Shown piece by piece: positions 35,181 through 45,511 of a DNA stretch of 64,000 nt. Both the position numbers and the translations under genes were made by a program. The stretch's first letter is position 1; every line of letters starts with the position of its first letter. The notes under the pieces were generated by a model. That model saw only the letters and a program-made list of their open reading frames with translations, was not told where the DNA came from and made no database searches. The DNA is from Streptomyces sp. NBC_01463 (GTDB lineage Bacteria; Actinomycetota; Actinomycetes; Streptomycetales; Streptomycetaceae): NCBI GenBank assembly GCA_036227345.1, contig CP109468.1:1-64000 (forward strand), written 5' to 3'.

Positions 35181-38100
35181 TCAGAAATTCTTGATAAATA
35201 TTGGGGTTTCCCAGGATATCCCCCCGCGGCCGCTCCTGGCATGGTGTGCGGCTCGGGCGATAAGTTCAGCCGCTCTATGATTTCCGTTCTGCATAGACCC
35301 ATTCTGCCCCACCGTCAGATGTCCACGATCTCTCGGCCGCATAACGGAGTCGAGGAGCTTGCTATCAGAAAGCCGGGAAGCATATCTTCCTTTACTGGCA
35401 CTATCAGCCGTTCCACCGATGTCGGGAAGTTCTATATTCACGAGGTCAGCTACTGTGGCATTTGGCTTCTGCCCGAATACTCTTGCAAAGAGTCCGGGCC
35501 GCGCTGCACCGCAGTTATGCACCAGAACGGGTGCGGAACCGGCAAGCACATAGTACGTATGCAGGCCATCAACGGTGAGGTTATAAACCGTTGCTGCCTC
35601 GGCCCGGTGCTGGGTGGCGGTGATCTGGACCCACGTGCCGGCGCTGGTCTGAAGCCATTGTCCGGGCTGGAGGTCTCCAGCCTCCACCCATTCATGCAGG
35701 GCGGGCACCCAGAAGGGGTGGCCGTCGGTGGCAGTGAGATGGCCGGTCTTGGTGCCCTTGGTGCCCTTGGTGCCATCGGTGTCGACAATGAGGTCGACGA
35801 GTTGTTTCTCCCCTTGGCCCTTGATGAGGGCCGTGACGGTCCGGGGGCCCGCTTCGCCGGTCTCCGGGTCAGCGGCTTGGACCCTGTCGTCGATCTTGAT
35901 GTCCTTGATCGGTTTCCGGCTGCCGTCTGCCATGAGGACGGGCGTGTCACCAGTGAAGCTGTTGGGGGACATGCACCCCACGCGTCCTGCGCCTCTGGTT
36001 GCCAGAACCAGACTCAGGTACTCGCCTGCCTGACCGAGCATGCAGCCCATCAGCGCGGCGTTGGCGACGTCACCCCAGCTGACCTTGCGGCCGCTCAGCC
36101 TCTGGAACGCCCAGTTGAGGCCTCCGTCGATCGCCCCGTTGATTGCGCAGGCCGCGATCAGCGGGTTATCGCCAGTGGGGTCGGTGTAGGTGGTGGGTGA
36201 TGAGAGGGCGTATTGGTAGAGGTTGGTGCCGCCGGCCTGGCCGATGGGGTCCTGGGAGATGAAGCGGCCGGTTTCGGGGTCGTAGTAGCGGTTGCGGTAG
36301 TAGAGCAGGCCGGTGTCGTCGCTCTCGCGCCCGGTGAAGGTGTACGGGTTGGTTGAGACAGCCCCGGTGGGGGTGGCCGTCCCGTTGGGGTCGTAGGCGT
36401 AGGTGGTGGCGATGGTGCCGTCGCTGTTGGCGAGTCCGATCACTGAGCCGAGTGCGTCGGTCAGGTAGACCTGGGTGCTGCCGTTCTCAGACCGCGTGAG
36501 GTACTGGTCCAGCCCGGAAGTGGCCACAGTCGCGGCGGTGTCGCCTGAGCCGTTCTGTTCGACGAGTGGGTTGCTGCCGTCGGTGAGGAACTTGTCCGTC
36601 GTCCCGCCGATGGTCTTGGTGGAGCGGGTGCCCAGGGCGTCGTAGCCGAAGGTGCTGCTCTGGCCGGCCTTGCTCAGGCCGGACAGTTGACCGCGTGCGT
36701 CCCAGGTGTAGTCGCGGATGCCGTCGCTCTTGAGCTGGCCGTCCGCGTCGTAAGTGAAGGAGCGGCCGGCAAAGGTGGTGATGCGGTTGTCTTTGCCGAA
36801 GACCGTTGCTGTTTCCGCGGCCGGGAGTGCGACGTTGGCGAGAGTGCCGGTGAGGCCGGTCTGCAGGGCGCGGGCGTCGCGGGTGTAGTTCAGGTCGCCG
36901 ATGGGGGTGGTGCCCTTGGCGTAGGCGACGGACTTGGTGATGCCGGTCTTGTCGTACCCGGTGGTGCGGCTGATGCCGCCGGGCATCGTGGCGGTCTTCT
37001 CCCGGCCCACCGCGTCGAGCCCGAATCCGATTGTCTGGGTGCCGGTGGTGACGGAGGTGAGGATGCTGGTCTTGTCGAAGCCGTAGGTGGTGGTCTGGCC
37101 GTCGGCCGTCATGGTTTCGCGGCGGTCGGCTGCGTCGTAGGTGTAGCCGACGGTGCCGGTGGGGCCGGTGACCGTCTTGGGCCGGTCGTAGGTGTCGTAA
37201 GTGAAGGTCTGGTTGCCGGCCTGGCTGTCGGTGATCTGCTTGAGCAGATCGTGGCCGTCGTAGTCGTAGCCGACCGTCGATTCGGCCTGGCCTGCGATAT
37301 CGACCCCGTACTGAACGGTCTTGGACCGGCCCAGGAGGTCGTAGGTGGCGGTTGCGACCTTCCCAGCGCGGCTCGTTGCCTTCTTCAGCAGCCCGGCCGC
37401 GTCGTATTCGAACGTGGCCTGTGCGCCGACAGCGTCGGTGGTCGACTTGGGGCGGTCGGCGTTGTCGTAGGCCCAGCCGACCGTGTTGTTGCGGGCGTCG
37501 GTGAGGGTGGTGAGGTTGCCGTTCTCGTCGTAGTCGAAGCCGGTGGTCTGCCCCAGGGCGTCAGTGATGGTGCGGGGCTGGTTCAGCTTGTCGTAGGCGA
37601 CGGTGGTGAGGGAGCCGGCAGTGTCGGTGAGGGCGGAGGCCCGGCCGGCGGCGTCGGTGAACTGGGCCGATACGCGGCCTTCGGCGTCCTTGGCGGTGAT
37701 GAGTTCGCCGTTGCGGTAGGTGTACTCGCTGACCGCGCCAGCGTTGTCCGTGACGGTTTCGACCTGACCGTCCGGTGCGTAGGTGAGGGTGGTCTTGCGT
37801 CCCTCGGAGTCGGTGGCCGTCTGCAGGTTTCCCTCGGCGTCGTAGCCGAAGAGGGTGTCGTTGCCGAGGGGGTCGGTGGCCTTGGTGGGCTGGTCGTACG
37901 GGCCGTTGTACACGACCGTGCCCGAAGGTCTGGCGTCAGCAGTGCCTGCCAGGTCGAGCGACTTGGTCACGTATCCGTTGGCGTCGTACGTGAGCTCGGT
38001 GCGCCGGCCGTAGGGGTCGACGACCGCGTCGATGCGGTGCTTCGGGCCGCGTACGAACTGGGTCTTGCGGGCCAGGGAAGAGCCGTAGGCGGCGGTGTCC

Positions 38101-41100
38101 AGGACTCCGTAGCCGGCGGTGTCGAACTCTACTCGGCGCACCGCGCCGCCCGGCTGGGTCACTTGGGTGGAGGTGATCTTTCCGGTGCCGGTCTGGGTGT
38201 AGGCGAAGGTGTACTTCGCCCCCTCGGTGAGGACCTGCTCCTTGACCTTTCCATCCTGGAACGTGTTGGTCATGTACGTGATGCCGCGGGCGTCCTTGGC
38301 GGTGGCGATCCGGTTGGACGTGCCGTCATATGTGTACGAGCTCGGCTTGCCCGCCGGGTCGGTGACTGTTTCCAGGCGTCCGGTTGTGTCGTAGGTGTAG
38401 GCGGTGGTGCGGCCGGTGTTGTCGGTCGCTGTCTTGACGCGGTGGTCGGCGTCGTAGTCCAGGGAGATCCAGTGCCCGCCCGGGGTGTCGATGCGGGTGA
38501 TCTCTCCCTTCTTGCCGTCGCGCCGGGTGAGCTTGATGGTGTTGCCGTGGCGGTCCCGGATCTCCTTGAGGGCCGCGTACTGCGGGAAGATCCACACGGT
38601 CCCGTCGCGGAAGCGGAGCTCCCACTGAGCATCCACGTTGACGATCTTCGAGCCCTGGAATTCGGTGGGGGTGTCGAGGGGTTCGAATACGGCGTCGGTC
38701 CAGCCCGATCCGGGTGAGGTGCGGGTGAAGTGGATCTTGGCGCCGCCGGGGAGGTAGAGGTCGACTTCCTTGTACTGCTCCTCGGAGTGGAGGAAGGCGT
38801 TGTAGGTGAGGTCGCGGCCGATTCCGAAGGCGCGTTTGTGGGTGTCGCCCTGCCAGTAGGTGCGGGTGATCTCGGCGGAGCCGCGCGGGTCGGCGACGGC
38901 GAGGTCGGTGCGGGAGTCGGTGAGCATGCCGGTGCCGAGCTCGACCGGGTCGCCGGACAGCCAGTCGATGGTGTCCTTGATCCAGGACAGGTCCCACGGG
39001 AGGAGGTCGGTGATGTTGAACATGGCACCGTGGAAGGCCCAGATACGGGTTCTGGCGTCGGGCAGGACCTGGCGGCCGTCGGTGGAGACCTTGCCGTGCC
39101 CGTAGACGTGCCAGCCCTTCTTCTCCGGGTCGTAGTCCATGAAGTCGACGCGGGTGCCGGGTGCTTCGTGGGTGTAGTTGGGGTAGATGACCTGGGCGCC
39201 CTTGGGGAACACGTAGGTGCCGCCGGGCTGCACGGTGAAGTAGACCGGTACGACGCTGTTCTTGGGCAGGGGGAAGGGCGGCCGGTCGATCGGGATGGCG
39301 GTGATGCCGAGTTCGGTGACGGGCTTGCCCTTGTCGTCACGGACGACCGATCCCTTGGGGATCCTCACTTCGAGGCCCGGGATCTTGGGGGTCTTCAGGA
39401 CCACTTCGGTCCTGGCCGGGGCTGTGAACTTGACGGTGTGCTTGGTGTCCAGCGGGGTCATCCACACCGGGAAGCCGAGGTCGGTGGTCGTGCCTGCTGT
39501 GGGCTGGACGTGTATGTCGAACCGGCCGTACTGGCGCTCGGCGGTGTTCGCGCTCGCCCCGTCGACCACCACGGTGGCGGTGCTGTCGCTGATCCCGGCG
39601 AGCAGGAACCTGCCCTGGCCATCGGTGTGCACGGTCCTGGTGCCCGCGGTGACGGTGACGTTCGCCAGGGGTGTGCCGTCGAGTTTGAGGACGCGACCGG
39701 TCAGAGCGGTCTTTCCGGGCGGGGCCCTGAGCCGCTGCGGAGCCTTGGGGGCATCACCCCGGGCCGTGAGCCAGTCACGGCCGGCCAGCTGCGCCTGCCC
39801 TGGCTGCCACGCATCAGGACCTGAGGGAACGACGGCCGGCTGCGGCGCCACCGACGCAGCGGCCTTCGCCCCGGTGATGGGTGTGGTTTGGGTGGTGGCG
39901 AGTGTGCCGGTTGTTTTGATGCCCAGGTTGATGGTGCCCGTGGCCAGGCCGTTGGGGTCGGCGGTCACGGTGTAGACGCCGCTGACGGGGAGCTTCGGCA
40001 GGGCGGTGGTGAGGGTGGTGTTGCCGAGGTAGCGCTCGTCCACCAGTAGCTTGCCGTCCGGACCGCGGACGGACAGGTACCAGGGGTAGGGGGGTGCGTC
40101 CACTGCGACGGTGAGGAGCTGGTCCTTGGTGCCGTTGAAGGTGAACCGGCCGTTCTGGGCGGCAGCGGTGATGGCTGCGGGCAGTTTGGCCCCGCCGATG
40201 GTCAGGGAACCGGCCACACGGTCGGGCACGAGGGTTCCGCTGATGGTGACAGGAGCTGTGATGGCCTGGTCCGGGTTCAGCAGTACCCGGTGGGCGCCCG
40301 CGGTGAGGGCGCCCAGCAGGTCCACCTCTCCGCTCCCGGACGAGAAGGACGAGGCGTTGGTATCCACGGCCCCGTCCGGCGTGACCAAGGCGATCGTCGA
40401 GCTGCCGGCCGGCGTTCCGGAGAAGCGGATCGCCGCGCCGTCTCCGGCTGCCGCGGTGTACTTGAATTCCAGTGGCTGGCCGGGACGGTTGACGGTGCCG
40501 CTCGCCGCGGTGGTGGCAGTCGGTGTTCCGGCCTGCACCGGTGTGGACAGCCACATCTTCAGGTCGCCGGTTGCCGCCTGGAAGGGCTGGAGTATGAGGG
40601 TGTAGGCCGCTCCGGGCGTCAGGCCCGTCAGGTACTTGGTGCCGGCCGTCTTGCCCGAGACGGAACCGAGGCTGGACTGGGTACCGGCCGGGGTGACGAG
40701 GTAGACCTCTGTGCTCTTGGCGACGGTGTTGTCCGTGATCGCGAAGCCGAGCGAAGTGTCAGCTGCGGTGAACTCGGCCTGGATGCGCTGACCAGGGCGG
40801 GGCGCGTGCGCGCTCACGGAGGCTGTGTCGGCCGCCAGGGTGTTGTGGGCGTCCGTGGACAGCGTCACGTTCACGGATCCGACACCGGCCTGGAACGGCT
40901 CGAGGGTGACGAGGTAGCTGCCTGATTCCGGAAGGTTGGGCAGGCCAACCGTGTTGTCCGCCCCCGCCGAGAGGTACTGCTTGTCGACTACGACCTTCCC
41001 GGACGGCGCGACCACTGACGCGTACAGCGTCTTGGTGAAGGTGTTCCCCGTGACGCCGACTGACAGGTCGTCCCCAGCCGTGGCGGTGAACGTTCCGGTG

Positions 41101-43364
41101 GCGCGCTGCCCTGCGCGCACCACCGAGATGGCAGTGGCTGCGCCGTCGGTGGCCAGGGACACCTTTACGTCGGAGGAAAGGGTCAGGAGCAGGGTTCCGG
41201 TTGCTCCTTGGTAGGGGTTGGCCACCACGAGATAGGTGCCCGACTCCGCCAGATCCGGCAGGACCACTGTCGCGTCAGCGCCGGCGGTGATGAACTGCCC
41301 GTCGATGACGGTCTTCCCCGAGGGTGCGATCACCGAGAGATAGACCGTTTTGGTGAAGGTGTTCTTGGTGATGCCCAAGGACAGGTCGTCGCCGCTCTGC
41401 GCCTGGAAGACCGACTCCGCATTCTGCGCGGGGCGGGTGAGTTCCACGAGCACGGGGCTGGCGGCAGGGGCGAGTTGGGCGACCTCGAGGGACCGGGACA
41501 GCGTCATCGCGATCGTTCCGGTGCCCGCTTTGTCGGGTGACACGGTGATGGTGTAGGTGCCTGTGGCCGGCAGTGCCGGGCTGTCCCATTCCCTGGCCGT
41601 GGAGGCGAGGACGCTGGACTCGTAGAGCGGGGTTCCGTCAGGCCGGTAGATACCGACCTTGAACGAGGAGATGGATCCGCTGGTTTGCAGCCAGAGCTGG
41701 AAGCGCTGCCCCGCCTGGGCGGTGAACTCCGCCCGGCCGTCCTGGCCCTGGCGGGCGATGACGAGGTTCGCCGCGGGTCCGGCAGAGTCGAGTACACCGA
41801 GCTGGGCATAGGTGGAGGCGGTGACGCTGACCGTTCCGGTCCCGGCGAAATCCGGGTCGACGATCAGCACGTACTCGCCGGACTGGGTCAGGGCATCGAT
41901 ATCGAAGGAGCCGGCGGAGCCTGCCTGGATGTTGGTGTCGGCCTGAACGATCTGTTTGCCGTCGGGCCCGTACAGCCGGGCCGCCAGGGCTTTGGTGAAG
42001 CCGGAGGATGCGAAACCGATGCTGAGTGACTGGCCCATGGATCCGGTGAAGGACCAGCGTCCGTCCTGGCCCGGGCGGGTGATGGGCGTCTGCAGGGCAG
42101 GAGCGATGAAGTCGAGGCTGCCGCCAGTGGTCGTGGAGACCGTGACTGTCGCGGAGCCGATGTTGCTTGCACCGGGCTCGATGTCCAGCGAGTAGCGGCC
42201 GCCCAACGGCAGGTCCCTGACATCCCAGTCCCCGCCGGTCGCGGGAATGCTCGTGCCGTCGACCTGCACTCCTTGCGGGTCCAGGAGGCGCACGGTCACG
42301 GTGCTGTTGAACGTGGACCGGGAGAGGCCGAAGCTGATGTCCTGGCCGGCGTCCCCGTCGAAGAGGACCCGAGCCTTGTTGCCGGGCGTCGTCACGGCAA
42401 CGGTCGGCGGTGCTTCGTCGCTCACCGACGTCGTGACCGTGGTCTCGAACTCCGACGTCCCGCCCGAGAGCATCGCGAACGTGGCCGAGGACTTCGCGGA
42501 TCCGTCCGCGGTGGAGACCTCTACCGGTCCGGACACCGCACCCGGCGGAACCTTCACCGTCAGGGACGTGTCTGTTCGGGCCGTCACCTGCGCAATGGCC
42601 CCGCCGGCGAACCTCACCACGTTGTCCGTCCTCACGGACGCGAACCCTGTCCCCGTCAAAGTCACCTGAGCACCCGCCAGGCCACTGACCGGAGCGATCG
42701 CCGTAAGCGAAGGACCCGAAGCTGCCAGGGTGAACGTCTCGGGAGACGCCACGGTGACACCGCCTGCCGTGACGGACACCTTGCCCGCACCGGCGCCCGC
42801 GGGGACCTTCACCTCGAGCCGGGTCACGGAAGCGGTCACCACTTGCGCCTGCACGGAACCGAACTTCACCGAGTTCGACGCGGCAGTCGACGCGAAGCCC
42901 GTCCCCGACAACGTGACCGTGCCACCGGCCTTGGCCCGGACGGGCACCAGCGAGAGGACGGAGAGCGTGCTGGAGGCGAACCGGTCCACTCCCAGGCGGT
43001 TCCCGGCCTCGTCAAAGCGGTACCGGGCCGTCTCCCCGTCGGGATCGCTCACCCCGACCAGACGGCCCGTCGCGTCATACGCGTACACGGCGTCATCCGT
43101 CGTCGGCGCGTCCGCAGCCGCCGGCGCCACCGCGGGCTCGCCCGCGGAAGTCACCTTCGGATTGACTCCCCCGCTGACGCTCGGCGTCGGCACAGGATTC
43201 GCCGGAGCGGGCGATGTGCTCGCAGCGGGGCCGGCTGATGACGTGCCAGGTGGGTTGTCGGCGGAGATCGTTCCGGCCGCAAGGGCGAGAAGGACCGCAC
43301 CGATCGTCAGCGATCTCCAACGTCCGGACCCACGCATACCGAACAGCTCTCCGTGCTTGCGCAC
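35181..43364 (-). CDS. giant secreted RHS/YD-repeat polymorphic toxin with Hint pretoxin domain
   Basis: About 2727 residues from GTG 43364 (GGGGAGGG upstream). Order by residue: signal peptide (about 10-40); one YD-type repeat (about 100-125); two IPT/TIG domains (about 135-310); eight PPC-like beta modules (about 330-1135) of the type RPGQxxxxFxAxxGDDLSxG; a CarboxypepD_reg domain (about 1210-1275, LTGRVLKLDGTPLANVTVTA); DUF6531 (about 1470, GTGMLTDSRTDLAVADPRGS); many RHS repeats (1600-2300); the RHS core (about 2340-2370, GLLYYRNRYYDPETGRFISQ); a Hint autoprotease domain (about 2463-2618, NSFTGDTPVLMADGSRKPIK to VLVHNC); and a ~108-residue C-terminal toxin with NGSMQNGNHRAAELIARAA. Such proteins deliver the tip after Hint cleavage. 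The toxin activity is unknown. Confidence 0.93.
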   Translation of the reverse strand: MRKHGELFGMRGSGRWRSLTIGAVLLALAAGTISADNPPGTSSAGPAASTSPAPANPVPTPSVSGGVNPKVTSAGEPAVAPAAADAPTTDDAVYAYDATGRLVGVSDPDGETARYRFDEAGNRLGVDRFASSTLSVLSLVPVRAKAGGTVTLSGTGFASTAASNSVKFGSVQAQVVTASVTRLEVKVPAGAGAGKVSVTAGGVTVASPETFTLAASGPSLTAIAPVSGLAGAQVTLTGTGFASVRTDNVVRFAGGAIAQVTARTDTSLTVKVPPGAVSGPVEVSTADGSAKSSATFAMLSGGTSEFETTVTTSVSDEAPPTVAVTTPGNKARVLFDGDAGQDISFGLSRSTFNSTVTVRLLDPQGVQVDGTSIPATGGDWDVRDLPLGGRYSLDIEPGASNIGSATVTVSTTTGGSLDFIAPALQTPITRPGQDGRWSFTGSMGQSLSIGFASSGFTKALAARLYGPDGKQIVQADTNIQAGSAGSFDIDALTQSGEYVLIVDPDFAGTGTVSVTASTYAQLGVLDSAGPAANLVIARQGQDGRAEFTAQAGQRFQLWLQTSGSISSFKVGIYRPDGTPLYESSVLASTAREWDSPALPATGTYTITVSPDKAGTGTIAMTLSRSLEVAQLAPAASPVLVELTRPAQNAESVFQAQSGDDLSLGITKNTFTKTVYLSVIAPSGKTVIDGQFITAGADATVVLPDLAESGTYLVVANPYQGATGTLLLTLSSDVKVSLATDGAATAISVVRAGQRATGTFTATAGDDLSVGVTGNTFTKTLYASVVAPSGKVVVDKQYLSAGADNTVGLPNLPESGSYLVTLEPFQAGVGSVNVTLSTDAHNTLAADTASVSAHAPRPGQRIQAEFTAADTSLGFAITDNTVAKSTEVYLVTPAGTQSSLGSVSGKTAGTKYLTGLTPGAAYTLILQPFQAATGDLKMWLSTPVQAGTPTATTAASGTVNRPGQPLEFKYTAAAGDGAAIRFSGTPAGSSTIALVTPDGAVDTNASSFSSGSGEVDLLGALTAGAHRVLLNPDQAITAPVTISGTLVPDRVAGSLTIGGAKLPAAITAAAQNGRFTFNGTKDQLLTVAVDAPPYPWYLSVRGPDGKLLVDERYLGNTTLTTALPKLPVSGVYTVTADPNGLATGTINLGIKTTGTLATTQTTPITGAKAAASVAPQPAVVPSGPDAWQPGQAQLAGRDWLTARGDAPKAPQRLRAPPGKTALTGRVLKLDGTPLANVTVTAGTRTVHTDGQGRFLLAGISDSTATVVVDGASANTAERQYGRFDIHVQPTAGTTTDLGFPVWMTPLDTKHTVKFTAPARTEVVLKTPKIPGLEVRIPKGSVVRDDKGKPVTELGITAIPIDRPPFPLPKNSVVPVYFTVQPGGTYVFPKGAQVIYPNYTHEAPGTRVDFMDYDPEKKGWHVYGHGKVSTDGRQVLPDARTRIWAFHGAMFNITDLLPWDLSWIKDTIDWLSGDPVELGTGMLTDSRTDLAVADPRGSAEITRTYWQGDTHKRAFGIGRDLTYNAFLHSEEQYKEVDLYLPGGAKIHFTRTSPGSGWTDAVFEPLDTPTEFQGSKIVNVDAQWELRFRDGTVWIFPQYAALKEIRDRHGNTIKLTRRDGKKGEITRIDTPGGHWISLDYDADHRVKTATDNTGRTTAYTYDTTGRLETVTDPAGKPSSYTYDGTSNRIATAKDARGITYMTNTFQDGKVKEQVLTEGAKYTFAYTQTGTGKITSTQVTQPGGAVRRVEFDTAGYGVLDTAAYGSSLARKTQFVRGPKHRIDAVVDPYGRRTELTYDANGYVTKSLDLAGTADARPSGTVVYNGPYDQPTKATDPLGNDTLFGYDAEGNLQTATDSEGRKTTLTYAPDGQVETVTDNAGAVSEYTYRNGELITAKDAEGRVSAQFTDAAGRASALTDTAGSLTTVAYDKLNQPRTITDALGQTTGFDYDENGNLTTLTDARNNTVGWAYDNADRPKSTTDAVGAQATFEYDAAGLLKKATSRAGKVATATYDLLGRSKTVQYGVDIAGQAESTVGYDYDGHDLLKQITDSQAGNQTFTYDTYDRPKTVTGPTGTVGYTYDAADRRETMTADGQTTTYGFDKTSILTSVTTGTQTIGFGLDAVGREKTATMPGGISRTTGYDKTGITKSVAYAKGTTPIGDLNYTRDARALQTGLTGTLANVALPAAETATVFGKDNRITTFAGRSFTYDADGQLKSDGIRDYTWDARGQLSGLSKAGQSSTFGYDALGTRSTKTIGGTTDKFLTDGSNPLVEQNGSGDTAATVATSGLDQYLTRSENGSTQVYLTDALGSVIGLANSDGTIATTYAYDPNGTATPTGAVSTNPYTFTGRESDDTGLLYYRNRYYDPETGRFISQDPIGQAGGTNLYQYALSSPTTYTDPTGDNPLIAACAINGAIDGGLNWAFQRLSGRKVSWGDVANAALMGCMLGQAGEYLSLVLATRGAGRVGCMSPNSFTGDTPVLMADGSRKPIKDIKIDDRVQAADPETGEAGPRTVTALIKGQGEKQLVDLIVDTDGTKGTKGTKTGHLTATDGHPFWVPALHEWVEAGDLQPGQWLQTSAGTWVQITATQHRAEAATVYNLTVDGLHTYYVLAGSAPVLVHNCGAARPGLFARVFGQKPNATVADLVNIELPDIGGTADSASKGRYASRLSDSKLLDSVMRPRDRGHLTVGQNGSMQNGNHRAAELIARAAHHARSGRGGISWETPIFIKNF

Positions 43365-43782
43365 TGCGCCCTCCCCAGAGCCCCCACACAGGTCACTGAA
43401 GACCCATGACACCCGCATTCCCCACGCGGACCGTCACAAGCTACACACAGACAGTGGCGCACACCTGACGGCCGAGGCATCCCACCCATTCACAGGATTG
43501 ATCAGGCCACGACAACACTCACAGCCGGGCACGAAACAGCGATCAACCACTCTCCGTATCGAGGATGGACGTCTCACACTCAGCTTCATCCCGATTCCGC
43601 CAGAAATCACACCTTTCTCACACTCTGATCCCAACCCCTTCGAGATGACCGAAGCCCATGCACCACAGTCCAGGATGCGAGCACCGCAGCAGAGTGAAGT
43701 TCTCGGGAGGTCACGCCGGTCATTCGCCGACACCTGACGTGACCCGAATCAGGCACATCGCTCGCGACGCGCCGTACTCATG
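43365..43782. other. intergenic region, RHS promoter side
   Basis: 418 bases without a supported gene, less GC-rich than the flanks. It must hold the promoter of the RHS gene; no specific -10/-35 pair stands out. Confidence 0.4.
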
Positions 43783-44358
43783 TCACATCTGGACCGGGAG
43801 CGGATCCTGGCCACACTCGTCGAGCTGACACAGAGCCAGGGCCGTGATGAACAGGTCCTGGAGCTCAGCGGGTCCGCAGCGCACGGCGGTATCCAGCCAG
43901 GCGACGGTGATCCGATGGGTGAGTTCCTCCAGGTAGAGGGTGTGCCGTAGCAGACCACGGCTGGATGGCGAGGGTGCCGAACCCTCAGCGGTGAGCAGCT
44001 GTGGCATGAGCCGACGCAGTGCAGCCGCATGCTGATGGACTCGTTTCAGCGTGGCTCGCCGGGTCGGGGCCGAGCCGGGGACGTCTTGAGCGGGGCCGCA
44101 TCCGCTCGCGACATACAACTCGTCCAGCCATACTCCCCTGCCCCTCGTGCCGTCCGATGAGACCGGGGTGACCAGCGTCGTCACCATGGCCTCGCGTCCC
44201 TCCAGGAACCAGACCTCCACGTGCAGGCCGACGCTACGAAACCGAAGCCCAACGTCAGTCTGCTCCGGGCTTGAGAAGCCGGCGTCCTCGACCAAGAACG
44301 CGAACGCGGCCCCCGCCTCCGCCCGGAACTCCTCGGCCAGATCCCCTCGACTCCCCAT
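43783..44358 (-). CDS. hypothetical protein
   Basis: A 191-residue soluble protein from ATG 44358, with AGGAG 11 bases upstream. The N-terminal half (LAEEFRAEAGAAFAFLVEDA, VGLRFRSVGLHVEVWFLEGR) looks like an alpha/beta domain; the C-terminal half is helical (LKRVHQHAAALRRLMPQLLT). It lies upstream of the RHS gene on the same strand but is 419 bases away. No family is recognised. Confidence 0.65.
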   Translation of the reverse strand: MGSRGDLAEEFRAEAGAAFAFLVEDAGFSSPEQTDVGLRFRSVGLHVEVWFLEGREAMVTTLVTPVSSDGTRGRGVWLDELYVASGCGPAQDVPGSAPTRRATLKRVHQHAAALRRLMPQLLTAEGSAPSPSSRGLLRHTLYLEELTHRITVAWLDTAVRCGPAELQDLFITALALCQLDECGQDPLPVQM

Positions 44359-44554
44359 CCTTCGATACTCCTGAATTGCCAGTGTCAGCGGAAGGCCCAG
44401 ACCCGGTGGACCTTTGCGGTCACAGCACTGGCCCGCACCCAGCGACCGACGGCTGGTGATCCGTTTCTTCAGGTGAACCTGCACCCGCGATCGGGTGACG
44501 GAACGTCATCCCTCTCACGTGCGGCACGGGGCGGCTGTTACATCACGACCCGTG

Positions 44555-45295
44555 ATGATCTTCCTGATGAGGCGCGGCCTTCCCGCGCTCGCTCTCGCCG
44601 CCCTGCCCCTGCTCGCCACCACCGGCCCCGCCAGCGCTCTCGGCGGGACGCCGGTGGACGAGCAGCCGTTCACGTCGTATGCCCCGGCACAGGCTCCCGC
44701 CGGCGCCCCCGGCGTCCGGGTGGCGCTGGCGTTGTTCGACGCGATCGACCGGCTCCCCGTCGCCGAGGAGCACCGGGACGGCTACAAGCGGGACCTGTAC
44801 AAGCACTGGAACCGCGGGCTGCTGCCCTCGGACGGCTGCGACACCCGCCGCGAGGTCATCCTCGCCGAGGCCGTCGAAGCGCCTACGGTCGCGGCCGGCT
44901 GCAAGCTGTCGGGCGGGGCCTGGCGCAGCGCGTACGACGGCCTGGTGGTGACCGACGCCGGGAAGCTCGACGTGGACCACTTCGTGCCGCTCGCCGAAGT
45001 CTTCGACTCCGAGCAGACGGCGTGGAGCCCGGAGCGGCGCGAGGCCTATGCCAACGACCAGGGCAGCCCGGATACGTTGATCGCGGTTTCCGCGGCCTCC
45101 AACCGGTCCAAGAGCGACAAGGACCCCGCCCAGTGGATGCCCACGAACGCGGCCTACCACTGCACCTACGCCGCGACCTGGGTCGGCACGAAACTCCGCT
45201 AGGACCTCGCGGTGGATGACGCCGAGCGCCAGGCTCTGCTCGGCACAGCCGAGGACTGCTCCGGCACCACCGTCACCTACGAACCCGCACCATAA
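44555..45295 (+). pseudogene. secreted HNH (DUF1524/GmrSD-type) nuclease with premature amber stop
   Basis: From ATG 44555: signal peptide (RGLPALALAALPLLATTGPA, SALG), then the DUF1524-type nuclease. Motifs are LDVDHFVPLAEVFDS (catalytic His in DHFVPL) and LIAVSAASNRSKSDKDPAQW MP. At 45200 a TAG interrupts GTKLR; the frame stays open after it as DLAVDDAERQALLGTAEDCS to TAA 45295, which is the normal family ending including its last Cys. A Trp (TGG) is expected at the stop position. The truncated product (stop 45202) keeps the catalytic motifs and may still work. Confidence 0.8.
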
Positions 45296-45327
45296 CCCTC
45301 AGCACGCAGGGGCCCGCACCCGTTTGC

Positions 45328-45362
45328 GCCCTGCTCCCGGCAGATCGTGCCGGGAGCAGGGC
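45328..45362. terminator. strong terminator hairpin
   Basis: Perfect 15-bp stem (GCCCTGCTCCCGGCA and its complement) with a 5-base loop, 32 bases after the restored end of the nuclease gene. It also shields the tpg copy 2 region. Confidence 0.85.
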
Positions 45363-45511
45363 GTGGCTGCGCGGCAGCGACCCCAGGCCGTGCCGAACGT
45401 AACCCCCACTCCCCCACCCTCACCCCGAGATCGTCGCGCAACCAACCCCGCAGGTGACAACCCAAACAAGCACCCCTCGCACCTGCACCACCCCTAGACA
45501 GTGTCCGAGAT

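Noticed and set aside
36687..38717. 676-codon open frame on the plus strand
   Set aside because: It is the antisense shadow of the RHS gene; Val/Gly-rich composition arises from its high third-position GC and repeats.
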